The notes: a model not told the origin generated them from the letters alone. A stretch of 64,000 nt of DNA from Anaerolineales bacterium UBA5195 (GCA_002412925.1 DHVZ01000011.1:39228-103227); one strand, 5' to 3'. Shown: positions 44,222 to 53,400, counted from the stretch's first letter. A program made the numbers and translations.

Positions 44222-45337
44222 ATGTCATCATTCAGTCAATTTTGGCAAACCCTCCACCACGAACTGCGCCAGGCGCGGGTGGGACTGCACCTCGTCCTGG
44301 CCGTGGCGATTGTCGCCCGTTTCCTGCATGGGCTGATTCCAAATTCCACCTTCAGCAAGTCGATCAGCGAAATCCTGATTGCGGTTATCCTGGGCCTATA
44401 TTTGCGGAATTGGATCAAGCTGGGTGATCGCGCCAAGCCGGGCATCAAGTTTGCCATTCAGCGCGTCCTGCGCTTTGGGATCATTCTGCTCGGCCTGCGG
44501 CTTAGCCTGCAAGATGTGGCCGCGACCGGCGTGACGGCCCTGATCCTGGTCACGGTGTGCATCACGGCAGCCCTGGCGCTGGCCTATTTTGCCGGGCGGT
44601 TGTTCAAAATCCCGATGCGCCTGGCGGCCTTGATCGGCATCGGCACAGCGATCTGTGGCAACACTGCCATCGTTGCCACCGCCCCGGTTTTGGAGGCCGA
44701 TGAGGAAGAGGTGAGCTTTGCCGTGGCGACCATCACCCTCTTTGGGCTATTGGCGGTGCTGTTTTACCCGCTGATCGGCCACCTGATCGGGCTTTCTGAC
44801 CGGTCTTTTGGCCTGTGGGCCGGGACGGCGGTCAACGACACTTCGCAAGTGGTGGCGGTTGGCGCGATTTTCAGCGAAGCCGCCCTGGATGTGGCAACGG
44901 TCGTCAAGCTGACCCGCAACACACTCATGGCTCCGCTGATTGTGCTCTTTGGCCTGTTCTACACCCGCGGGCTGAACCGCAAACTGGGCCCCAAAGCCGC
45001 TCACGCCTCGCGCCTCGAGTGGGGCAAACTCATCCCCGGCTTTGTGATTGGCTTCCTGGTCATGTCCCTGGTCCGCACGGCGGGGGTGGCGCTCGGCGTT
45101 TTGCCGCAGAGCCTTTCGAACCCGGGCGATTTGCAGTTGGCCGCCTCTGTCTTGAAAGCCTGCGATGAACTCTCGAAGTTTGCGATCCTGATGGCGCTGG
45201 CCGGGGTCGGCCTGAATACCGACCTGGCCAGCCTGCGCCGGATTGGCCTGAAGCCCCTGGTGGTCGGTACCTGCGTGGCCGTCCTGCTGGCCCTGGTCAG
45301 CCTGGGCCTGATTTTATACACCCCGCTGGGAGCCTGA
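44222..45337 (+). CDS. suyZ: SuyZ/YeiH-type putative sulfite/sulfate exporter (UPF0324, PSE family)
   Basis: A 371-residue membrane protein with about 10 predicted helices. Family marks are AIVARFLHGLIPNSTFSKSISEILIAVILGLYLRNW, RFGIILLGLRLSLQDV, AALIGIGTAICGNTAIVATAPVLEADEEEVSFAVATI and FGLWAGTAVNDTSQVVAVG, all typical of the UPF0324/YeiH group. The founding member of the transporter class, SuyZ of Paracoccus pantotrophus, is linked to sulfolactate degradation and proposed to export the sulfite or sulfate released. Its position after suyAB argues for the same role. AAGGG lies about 12 bases upstream, a weak RBS. It is followed within 2 bases by the LarA-like gene. Confidence 0.8.
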   Translation: MSSFSQFWQTLHHELRQARVGLHLVLAVAIVARFLHGLIPNSTFSKSISEILIAVILGLYLRNWIKLGDRAKPGIKFAIQRVLRFGIILLGLRLSLQDVAATGVTALILVTVCITAALALAYFAGRLFKIPMRLAALIGIGTAICGNTAIVATAPVLEADEEEVSFAVATITLFGLLAVLFYPLIGHLIGLSDRSFGLWAGTAVNDTSQVVAVGAIFSEAALDVATVVKLTRNTLMAPLIVLFGLFYTRGLNRKLGPKAAHASRLEWGKLIPGFVIGFLVMSLVRTAGVALGVLPQSLSNPGDLQLAASVLKACDELSKFAILMALAGVGLNTDLASLRRIGLKPLVVGTCVAVLLALVSLGLILYTPLGA

Positions 45338-45339
45338 AC

Positions 45340-46629
45340 ATGCAAATCTGCGTTCCGTACGGTCACTCTCATCTATCTGCCAACATTCCGGACGGCATCG
45401 GCGTGGACCTGATCGAGCCGCCAGAAGCCCCGGCTGCGGCGGATCCGTTGGGCGTTGTCCGCGCGGCGTTGGAGAATTTGCTCGGGGGGCTGAAGTGGGC
45501 GGATTTTAAAAACGCCGCTTCTGTGGGGATTGCCGTCAATGACAAAACCCGACCGGTGCCTCACCCTCAGCTTTTGCCGCCGTTACTGGAGCGTCTCACT
45601 GCCCTCGGCCTGCCCGACTCGGCGATTACCTTTTACGTGGCCGTCGGCACCCACCCGCCGATGACACCCGACGAGTTCCCCTCGATTCTGCCAGCCGAAA
45701 TCCTGGAGCGTTACCGGGTTGTCTCACACGATTCGGAAAACGACGAGCTGCTGGTCAACCTGGGAGAGACCTCGCGCGGGACGCCGGTCTGGTCGAACCG
45801 GGCCTTTGTCGAGTCTGATTTTAAGATTGTCGTTGGCAATCTCGAACCGCACCAATTCGTCGGTTTTTCGGGTGGCGTAAAAAGCGCGGCGGTTGGGCTT
45901 TCCGGGCTGACGACCATCAACCACAATCATGCCTTGATGACCCATCCCGACTCGCAGTTGGGCGAGTATGAAACCAACCCGGCCCGGCAGGATGTGGAAG
46001 AGATCGGCCAAAAAATCGGCATCCACCTGGCACTGAATGCGATCCTGAACCAGAACAAACAGATTGTGTATGTCCTGGCCGGGGCGCCGCGGGCTGTCAT
46101 GCAGGCCGGGATCCCGCTTTCGCGGCAGGTCTGCCAGGTGGGCGTCCTGGCCCGCTACAGCCTGATGATCTCCTCGCCGGGCGGCCATCCCAAAGACATC
46201 AACGTGTACCAGGCCCAAAAAGGATTGGCCCATGCGGCCCTGGTCACGCGCCCGGGCGGGAAAGTCCCCGGAGCGCAGCGGAGCGGGACGGTCATCCTGG
46301 TCGCGGCCTGCCACGAAGGCACCGGCAGCCCGCATTACGAAGACTGGATGCTGGGCAAGACTTCCTACCAGGAAGTCATCGAGCGCTTCAAGGCCGAAGG
46401 CTTCCGGATTGGTCCGCACAAGGCCTATCAGATTGCCCGGGATGCCTCCAAGGTGCGCCTGTTGTTCTGCTCAGAAATGGATGAAAATTTCTCGCGCGCC
46501 TTGCTGCTTAACCCGGTCAAGGATTTGCAGACGGCGCTGAATTTGGCCCTGCCCGATTTACAGCCTGGCGAGCGGATTGGCGTGTTGACGCATGCCTCAT
46601 CGACGATACCGTATGTTCTTGACCGATAA
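45340..46629 (+). CDS. LarA-family (DUF2088) nickel-pincer racemase; candidate sulfolactate racemase
   Basis: A 429-residue cytosolic enzyme of the lactate racemase LarA family. The DUF2088 N-terminus has NDKTRPVPHPQLL, the SRxxP/DxTRP-type motif. Residues matching LarA catalytic and cofactor-binding positions are present: His105 (VGTHPP), His171 (EPHQFVGFSGGVKS), Lys181 that binds the nickel-pincer nucleotide, and His197 (NHNHALM). LarA homologs racemise or epimerise 2-hydroxy acids. Sulfolactate is a 2-hydroxy acid; SuyAB needs the R form whereas sulfoglycolysis yields S, so racemisation of sulfolactate is the attractive role (inference). LarB/C/E maturation genes are not in the window. It starts 2 bases after the exporter stop. 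Confidence 0.8.
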   Translation: MQICVPYGHSHLSANIPDGIGVDLIEPPEAPAAADPLGVVRAALENLLGGLKWADFKNAASVGIAVNDKTRPVPHPQLLPPLLERLTALGLPDSAITFYVAVGTHPPMTPDEFPSILPAEILERYRVVSHDSENDELLVNLGETSRGTPVWSNRAFVESDFKIVVGNLEPHQFVGFSGGVKSAAVGLSGLTTINHNHALMTHPDSQLGEYETNPARQDVEEIGQKIGIHLALNAILNQNKQIVYVLAGAPRAVMQAGIPLSRQVCQVGVLARYSLMISSPGGHPKDINVYQAQKGLAHAALVTRPGGKVPGAQRSGTVILVAACHEGTGSPHYEDWMLGKTSYQEVIERFKAEGFRIGPHKAYQIARDASKVRLLFCSEMDENFSRALLLNPVKDLQTALNLALPDLQPGERIGVLTHASSTIPYVLDR

Positions 46630-46636
46630 TTCTTTC

Positions 46637-46710
46637 ACCACGAAGCCTCAAAGCCACCGCGAAGTTTAGGAATTTTGTTTCGAGACTTCGAACCTTTGTG
46701 ACTTTGTGGT
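46637..46710. repeat. Inverted repeat of the CTTTGTGGT/ACCACGAAG family
   Basis: ACCACGAAGCCTCAAAG (46637-46653) pairs with CTTTGTGACTTTGTGGT (46694-46710) with three mismatches. It fills the 97-bp gap between the racemase gene and the M24 gene. Confidence 0.55.
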
Positions 46711-46726
46711 CAGGGAATAGGAAATC

Positions 46727-47836
46727 ATGCAACCCACTCACGAAGAATTCCAAACCAAACTTTCGATCATACGCACCCTGCTCGACAAGCACAACGCCGA
46801 GGGCCTGCTCTTGCGCCGGGTGAGCAGTTTTGCCTGGGCCACCTGCGGCGCGGCTTCTTATGTCAACACGGCGACTACTGAAGGCGCGGCCTCCCTGCTG
46901 GTGACGCGCGAGGGCTGTTACCTGGCGGCCAACAATATCGAAGCCCCGCGCCTGGAGCAGGAAGCCGGTTTGGCCGGGCAGGGCTGGGAGTTTCGTGTCT
47001 CGCATTGGACGAGTCCGCTCGTGGAGCTGAACAAACTGACCGCCGGGCTGAACTTAATTGCAGACGTCCCCTTTGGCGGGGCCAGGGATGTCAGTGCGGA
47101 ACTATCCAGGCTGCGGGCGAGTCTGACGCTTGCCGAAGGGCAGCGTTTCAGGCTGCTCGGGCAGTTATCTGCCCAGGTCATGGATTCCGCCGCCCGGTCT
47201 GTCCGTCCCGGCCTGACAGAGTACCAGCTTGCGGCCCTGCTCGGCGGCGAAGCCCAAAAATGCGGCCTCCAGCCGATTGTCAACCTGGTGGCCACCGATG
47301 AACGGATTTACCAGTACCGCCACCCGCTGCCGACTGAGAAAAAGCTGGAGAAGTATGCCTTGCTGGTGCTGAGCGGTCGCAAATGGGGCCTGGTCTGTTC
47401 GATTTCACGTCTTGTCCATTTTGGCCCGCTTCCGGCGGATGTGCGGAACAGAATCTTATCGACGGCGCGCGTCAATGCGGCTTTGGTCGCTCACACCCGG
47501 CCCGGCCGCTCACTCGACGAAGTTTTCCAGCACGGACAGCGCGAATATGCGGCGACGGGCTTCCCTGACGAGTGGCGCTTCCACCACCAGGGCGGGGCGG
47601 TGGGCTACGAGCCGCGCGAGTTCCTGGGCCTGCCCGGTTCTGCGGATCTGGTTCAGGTTGGGCAGGCCTATGCCTGGAACCCGACCATCGCCGGGGCCAA
47701 GATGGAAGACACCCTCCTGGTTGGCGAAAAGTCCAATGAAATTCTGACGACCATTCCCAATTGGCCGGTCATATCGGTTAAAATTGAGTCACAGAATGTC
47801 GAAATCCAATGCCCGCTGGCATTGGAAATGGATTAG
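46727..47836 (+). CDS. M24 (creatinase/prolidase-fold) protein lacking most metal ligands
   Basis: A 369-residue protein with the two-domain creatinase/aminopeptidase-P layout: an N-terminal domain (1-150) and a pita-bread domain opening LGQLSAQVMDSAARSVRPGLTEYQLAALL. In metallopeptidases the DxG and SDxTR segments give two Asp ligands; here these positions read VLSGRKWGLVCSISRLVHFG with no Asp. The Glu of the usual TxEPG segment is replaced (AWNPTIAG), while HHQGGAVG keeps a His and MEDTLLV keeps the last Glu. It is therefore unlikely to be a normal dinuclear peptidase; creatinase also works without metal. The position in the sulfosugar cluster suggests a small-molecule role, not established. 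Confidence 0.65.
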   Translation: MQPTHEEFQTKLSIIRTLLDKHNAEGLLLRRVSSFAWATCGAASYVNTATTEGAASLLVTREGCYLAANNIEAPRLEQEAGLAGQGWEFRVSHWTSPLVELNKLTAGLNLIADVPFGGARDVSAELSRLRASLTLAEGQRFRLLGQLSAQVMDSAARSVRPGLTEYQLAALLGGEAQKCGLQPIVNLVATDERIYQYRHPLPTEKKLEKYALLVLSGRKWGLVCSISRLVHFGPLPADVRNRILSTARVNAALVAHTRPGRSLDEVFQHGQREYAATGFPDEWRFHHQGGAVGYEPREFLGLPGSADLVQVGQAYAWNPTIAGAKMEDTLLVGEKSNEILTTIPNWPVISVKIESQNVEIQCPLALEMD

Positions 47837-47840
47837 ACCG

Positions 47841-47967
47841 CTGGTTGAGTAGGGCGGTGCCCTTTCGCCCGTACACTTGCACCGCGCTGCGTTCGGTGCA
47901 GTGCAGGTGTCGAAACCAGTCTTCCGGGTCTCGATATGCCGGGAAAGCACCGGTTACTCGACCCTCG
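47841..47967. repeat. Dispersed palindromic element, copy B
   Basis: About 127 bp, same structure as copy A at 39361: CTGGTTGAGTAGGGCGGT at the left, GTCGAAACC and GGGTCTCG inside, CCGGTTACTCGACCCTCG at the right. The central stem differs (TTGCACCG...CGGTGCAG). Confidence 0.75.
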
Positions 47968-47989
47968 TTTTTTAGCTTTGGAGGTCCCT

Positions 47990-49885
47990 ATGCCCTACGG
48001 CAGCACTGCAAAAATTTTGCGCGTCAACCTGACCGAAGGTTCATTCAAAACCGAAGAACTTTCTGAAGAGTTTTACCGGCTCTACCCCGGCGGCAAAGCC
48101 CTGGCGGGCTACCTCATGTTGAAAGAAATCCCGCCGCAGACCGAGCCTTTTGCCCCCGAAAACGTACTCGTGGTTGCCAACGGCCTGCTGACCGGCGCGC
48201 CGGTTTCCACCGCCACGCGCTACGTTGTCTCGGCGCGTTCCCCGCTGACCGGCGGCTACGGCGAATCGGAGGCGGGCGGTTTCTGGGGCCCGGAACTGAA
48301 GATGGCCGGGTTCGAGGCGATTGTCATTACCGGTCGCGCGCCCGAACCCGTCTACCTGTGGATTAAGGACGGGGTGGTCGAAATCCGTTCGGCCAAACAC
48401 CTGTGGGGTCGGATGACGGCTGAGGCCCAGGAAACGATCCGCACCGAATTGGGCGACGACAAAATCCGCGTCCTGCAGATTGGCCCCGCCGGTGAAAACC
48501 GGGTGCGTTACGCGGGCCTGACCAATGATCTGCGCCATTTCAATGGACGCAATGGCCTGGGTGCAGTCATGGGTTCCAAGAACCTGCGCGCGATTGCCGT
48601 GCGCGGCAGCCAGCGCTACCAGTCGCTGGCGCATGATCCTGAAACCTTGCTGGCGCTGGGGCGCAAATTGTCCAAAGAAATGCGCGATAATCCCCTGAGT
48701 TGGGATTTGCAGGTACGCGGGACGCCTGGTTTGGTGGAGCCGCTCAACACTGGCGGTATCCTGCCGACCCGCAACTTCCGCCAGGGCGCGTTCGAAGGTG
48801 TGGACAAACTCAAGTGGGAAGCCTATGAAAAGGAATTATTGATTGCCCGACGGAGCTGTTACGCCTGCGCTGTGCGCTGCAAACGCGAGGTGGCCATCGA
48901 CGGCCAACCCTCCGTCTACGGCGGCCCGGAATATGAAACGGTCGGCGCGTTTGGCCCGAACTGCGGTGTGGATGATTTGCAGGCGATTGCCAGGGCGGGC
49001 GAGCTCTGCAATGCGTACATGCTTGACAGCATCTCCACCGGAATGACGATTTCCTTCGCGATGGAATGTTTCGAACATGGCCTGATTGGCTTGAAGGAAA
49101 CGGATGGTCTCGAACTGCGTTTTGGCAACGCCGAAGCCATGCTGGCCATGATTGAGAAAATTGCCCTGCGCCAGGGTTTCGGTGACCTGCTGGCTGAGGG
49201 CAGCAAGCGCGCCGCGGAAAAAATTGGCGGCGACGCCAAATTCTTTGCGATCCAGGTCAAGGGCCAGGAACTGGCCATGCACGAACCGCGCGGCAAGTAC
49301 AACGTTGGGATGGGTTATGCCATTTCTGAGATCGGTGCTGACCACCTGGTGGTGGCCCACGACCCGGCCTTTGCCAACCCTGATTCGATCCAGTTCAAGA
49401 GCGCGGCTCCTCTGGGGATTACCGTTGCCCAGCCTCCCCGCGTTTTGAATGCCGAAAAAATGAGCCATTTCTACGCCCTGGAACGCTGGGGCAGCCTGGA
49501 AAAAGTGGTGGGTTACTGTTTCTTTGGCCCTGCGCCGCGCTCCTTTATCCACCCGGATGACGTTCTTGTTTCCCTGAATGCCGCCACTGGTTGGAACCTG
49601 ACGATGGCGGAGGCCCTGCAAATTGGCGAACGTGCTACCAACCTGGCGCGCATCTTCAATCTGCGCGAAGGTTTTTCCCGCAAAGATGATACCCTGCCCG
49701 AGCGGCTTTTCACTGGCCTGGAAAATGGTCCTCTGGAAGGTAACGCCATCCCGCGCGAAGATTTCGAGCAGTCCCTGACCACCTTGTACGGATTAAAGGG
49801 TTGGAACCCGGAAACCGGCGTCCCCACTCGGGAACGGCTCGAGTCCCTGTCGTTGGGCTGGGCGGCTGAGCTGTTACCAGCGTAA
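47990..49885 (+). CDS. Aldehyde:ferredoxin oxidoreductase (tungsten-pterin AOR family)
   Basis: A 631-residue AOR. The N-terminal domain opens KILRVNLTEGSFKTEELSEEFYRLYPGGKALAGYLM and continues with NGLLTGAPVSTATRYVVSARSPLTGGYGES and IGPAGENRVRYAGLTNDLRHFNGRNGLGAVMGSKNLRAIAV, the pterin-binding signatures. The [4Fe-4S] cluster ligands are Cys290, Cys293 and Cys297 (CYACAVRC), with the fourth at Cys510 (GYCFFGP). AORs oxidise aldehydes to acids and reduce ferredoxin, in the anaerobic cytosol. ATG 47990 has GGAGG 5 bases upstream. In this cluster the expected aldehyde is sulfolactaldehyde; no NAD-linked dehydrogenase is present to compete for that step. The substrate is inference. Confidence 0.9.
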   Translation: MPYGSTAKILRVNLTEGSFKTEELSEEFYRLYPGGKALAGYLMLKEIPPQTEPFAPENVLVVANGLLTGAPVSTATRYVVSARSPLTGGYGESEAGGFWGPELKMAGFEAIVITGRAPEPVYLWIKDGVVEIRSAKHLWGRMTAEAQETIRTELGDDKIRVLQIGPAGENRVRYAGLTNDLRHFNGRNGLGAVMGSKNLRAIAVRGSQRYQSLAHDPETLLALGRKLSKEMRDNPLSWDLQVRGTPGLVEPLNTGGILPTRNFRQGAFEGVDKLKWEAYEKELLIARRSCYACAVRCKREVAIDGQPSVYGGPEYETVGAFGPNCGVDDLQAIARAGELCNAYMLDSISTGMTISFAMECFEHGLIGLKETDGLELRFGNAEAMLAMIEKIALRQGFGDLLAEGSKRAAEKIGGDAKFFAIQVKGQELAMHEPRGKYNVGMGYAISEIGADHLVVAHDPAFANPDSIQFKSAAPLGITVAQPPRVLNAEKMSHFYALERWGSLEKVVGYCFFGPAPRSFIHPDDVLVSLNAATGWNLTMAEALQIGERATNLARIFNLREGFSRKDDTLPERLFTGLENGPLEGNAIPREDFEQSLTTLYGLKGWNPETGVPTRERLESLSLGWAAELLPA

Positions 49886-49939
49886 GGATGGCGCAGAAGT
49901 GCGACGCACTCTTCAGCACGCTCAAAGGGCGGTAGTCAC

Positions 49940-50170
49940 GTGAAACTCTACGCTGGCGGGCTGCTCGATTTCTACCTCCCGGGTCGTCGCAGCCGCATGG
50001 AAATCGAAGTCAAAGAACCGACCCGGCTGGGAGAAATCCTGGCCGGGTTGGGGATTCCACTGGCGGAAGTCCACCTGGTGGTGGTCAATGGGGAGTTGGT
50101 TGAATTGGACGAAGCGGTCGTCTCGGACGAGGATCAGGTCAAAATCTATCCGGCGGTCAACGGCGGTTAA
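49940..50170 (+). CDS. MoaD/ThiS-like small sulfur carrier
   Basis: A 76-residue beta-grasp protein ending in the diagnostic Gly-Gly (AVNGG, 75-76) that is thiocarboxylated for pterin dithiolene or thiazole synthesis. The central VVNGELVELDEAVVSDEDQVKIYPAV is the usual ThiS/MoaD strand-turn pattern. GTG start at 49940, 54 bases after the AOR gene; MoaD-like genes next to AOR genes are common and probably supply sulfur for the tungsten cofactor of that enzyme. The weak RBS (GGCGGTAG) suggests modest expression. Confidence 0.8.
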   Translation: MKLYAGGLLDFYLPGRRSRMEIEVKEPTRLGEILAGLGIPLAEVHLVVVNGELVELDEAVVSDEDQVKIYPAVNGG

Positions 50171-50457
50171 ATGGATTTCTCCATGGGTCAAGGGTAAATC
50201 TCGGACGGTGTTGATGGTTGACCGCTTTATACCTGCTGCCGGGTGCGCGTGACCGCCTTTTCCTCTGGATGGTGGCGGGCAGGCGGATCAGAAACGCGTG
50301 GGGGATGAGTCTGGTTCTGCCGATTCGGAATGATTTCAGTTTATTTGCAAAAATGTAAGCGAATTGCTTGAAAAAATGGTTGGTTTTGGTGTAAAGTATT
50401 AATGTACGTGTAACTATTGAAGTCCATTCGTACATTTTTAATAAACCTGGGGTTCAT
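50171..50457. promoter_or_regulatory. Leader region of the giant gene with possible promoter and 8-bp inverted repeat
   Basis: TTGAAA (50368-50373) and TAAAGT (50392-50397), 18 bp apart, are a fair sigma70-like pair. Just downstream AATGTACG (50401-50408) and CGTACATT (50429-50436) form a perfect inverted repeat in the expected 5' leader, suited to an operator or RNA hairpin. No gene is seen. Confidence 0.4.
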
Positions 50458-53400
50458 ATGGTCATCGATATAAATACCACCAAGTATCCGAATCTCCATT
50501 CGGCCATTTTCGGTCGTCTTTGGCTTTTAAGACTCGTTCTGATGCTGGGGTTGTTTGTCCTGTTCTTTGGCCCGCTGGCCCAAACCGTTTATGCAGATGG
50601 GGGGGATCCCACGGCGATTGTCGAGCCAGCCACTGAGGCAGAACCTGCTAACGATGTAACTGATTCGAATATAAGCGAGACAACCCCTGCTGATTCCCCA
50701 AGCACCGATGAGATTAATAACGACCCTGCTCTTCCTGATACTGGAGAAGCCGGTGCAGATCCCAACCCTGCTCTTCCAGAGTCGGGCGATGTTCAATCCC
50801 CGGCCGAGGCTGACCCGGCCAGCGATCCTGCTTGCGGCGTCGATGAACCATCTCTGGAAGTTTGTGTTGAACCGGGGCCAGCGTCAGACGAATTGTCCCC
50901 GGCGGATTCTGATGATGAACTCGGCGAACCGACCGAATCCTTGCCAGTTGTGGCCGACCCGTTAGTCGATACGCTTCCGTTAACAGAACCTGTCAGCTTG
51001 CCTGAGAGCGATGAGGCTGATACGCAGACAGTCCCGGATCCTTATTTCTCGGTTGCGGGGACTACCTATCGGTTCCTGCCAGTTGGCGGTGATTGCGGCT
51101 CCGATCCGAATTGTTCCGTTGCAGTGATGCCGATTCAGGCGGCCATCGATTCGGCCAAAGGGCAAGCCCTGGATGACAATACGATTTATGTCGAGGGTGG
51201 AATCTTTGAAGATGTCATCGTGATTGATGGCTTTTTATATGACCTGATTCTGGTTGGCGGCGCGCCAAATTTACTCGGCGCGGCGACAGGCCCAACCACC
51301 TTGCTGGGGACCATTACAATCAGTAACACCAGCAGTAAAATTACACTCGATAATTTCCTGTTTGGACCAAATGCAATTATTTCTGTATTTAATGCTTCCG
51401 ACGTAGTGGTTAATGGTACGGCTGCGGCGGATACGATCCGCGTGGCGATCAGCGGTGATGCGCCCAGTAATGTCAGGGTGGATGGGCGCGCTGGGGACGA
51501 TACTCTGGAAGTCTCCTTTGAAACCGGGAGTCCGAAAGGGAAACTTAATTACGATGGAGGCGAGGACTTTGATATCCTGGCCTTCTCGGGCGGCTCCTTT
51601 GACTTGGTTTCTTATCTGGCCCAGGATGCCCATTCTGGGACGATTGCGCTGGATGATTTCCAGGTGGTCTATTGGAACATAGAGCCGATTTCCGATAATA
51701 ATAATTCGACCAACCGTGTGATTGGCCTCAGCAATAATGATGATACAGATGCGGTACTCTCAGAGTCGGGCGCGAATTTTATGCTTTCCGGTTCTACGTT
51801 TGAATCTATTTCTTTCACAAAACCAACCGTCTCACTCACGGTTCAGGGTCTGGCAGGGAACGACCAGATCACCCTGCAATCCTTAACGCTGGGCACCCGC
51901 AACCTGACCATTGAGGCTGAGACCATTCTCGTGACCGGCGCGATTACGGCCACCTCGGGGATGGTGACATTGACTGCAACGGCTTCCAATACCGTCACCA
52001 ATGTGGCCTCCTTGGGAACCCCGGTCAGTCTTACGGCCAGGGTGCTGGTCACCGGCTCGGTGACAACGACCACAGGCGGGTTGGTGATTTCGGCCACGGT
52101 CAACAACACCGTTAATTTGCCAGCCGATGAACTGCTCAATGAAGACCTGGTTTTTTCGTCCACTTCCCTGGCAAAGGCTGAGATTGGGGCTGGGGCCGTC
52201 ATTAACGTAGACACACTGCAAGTCAGGGCCCAGACAAACACGAATTTTACTTATATTGCGAATGCTCCAGAAACCAACGCCTCCATTCTGGGCGAAGGGA
52301 TTGGAGCTGATGTAGCTAAGGGAACGATCACTGTTACCATCACTAATCAGACTTACGCTGGCATCGTAGGCGGCGCGCGCGTGACAGTCGGGAACGGGCC
52401 AATTTCTGCTGGAGAACCTGGCAGTGTTTTAATCCAGGCGCTCGATCAGGCTAATCTTCAGGTTGTGATTACGGATATCAGTAACGTTAGCCGGATTAAT
52501 GAAAGCCTGACCGTTCTATTCTTTGACTTCGACCGCGTAAAGGCTACTTTGAATCTATCGCGCGATACCCAGGCATATATCAAGAATGTCCCGGTTGCGC
52601 CGAACCAAACATTGAGCACCGGGGGCCTGGTGAAAATTAAGGCTGCGAACTCGGGTAGTGTGGTTAATACGATCACTTCCGATCTGGTGGGCGAGGCGGA
52701 AACCAGTGTCAGCCAGGATGACGCCCTGGCTTTTGTGTTGGATGCGAAAGTGACATCTGGCGGTTTGGAGCTATCTGCGTTAACTGGGACAAGCTACACA
52801 GCCTCGGCCAAGGATGTTCGCAATACTGTGGTTGGCGTAACAAAAGCATATCTTTCGTCAAGCGCGGTGACCTCAACGAACAATGTTTCCCTGACGGCTA
52901 GAGACTCATCGACAGTTTCGGCGGAGTCAAAAGATTTGGTTCTCAAGCCGACGACCTACTTTGTTACCGCCAAGTTTTCCTACGCCCGTAATGATGTCAG
53001 CCGGCAAACCCAGGCTTATGTTGACGCAATTTCAACGATTGCTGCGGCCGGATCTAATGTCAGCTTGCTGGCTGAGAATCTGACCCAGGCGGTTTCGAAA
53101 GTTGCCACGGTTTCGATCAAGCACGGCGGCAATTTATTAGCAACCAGTGGTTTCAAGGCGGTTGCGCTGACCCTCTCCGTTAATGTACTGCTCGGCGGGG
53201 CGAAAGCTTATATTACCGATAGCACGGTGACTGCGGCCAACCTCCTGGTTTCGGCGATAGACCGGACGGCGCTGGATGCAACCAGCGAAGTCAGCGCGAC
53301 AGCTAAAAATTCTGACGATGTCCTCCTGCTTAACAATACTTCGATGACGATCAGCGCTTCGATTGCGCTCAACCTGATTGGCGGAGAAATTGCCAATATT

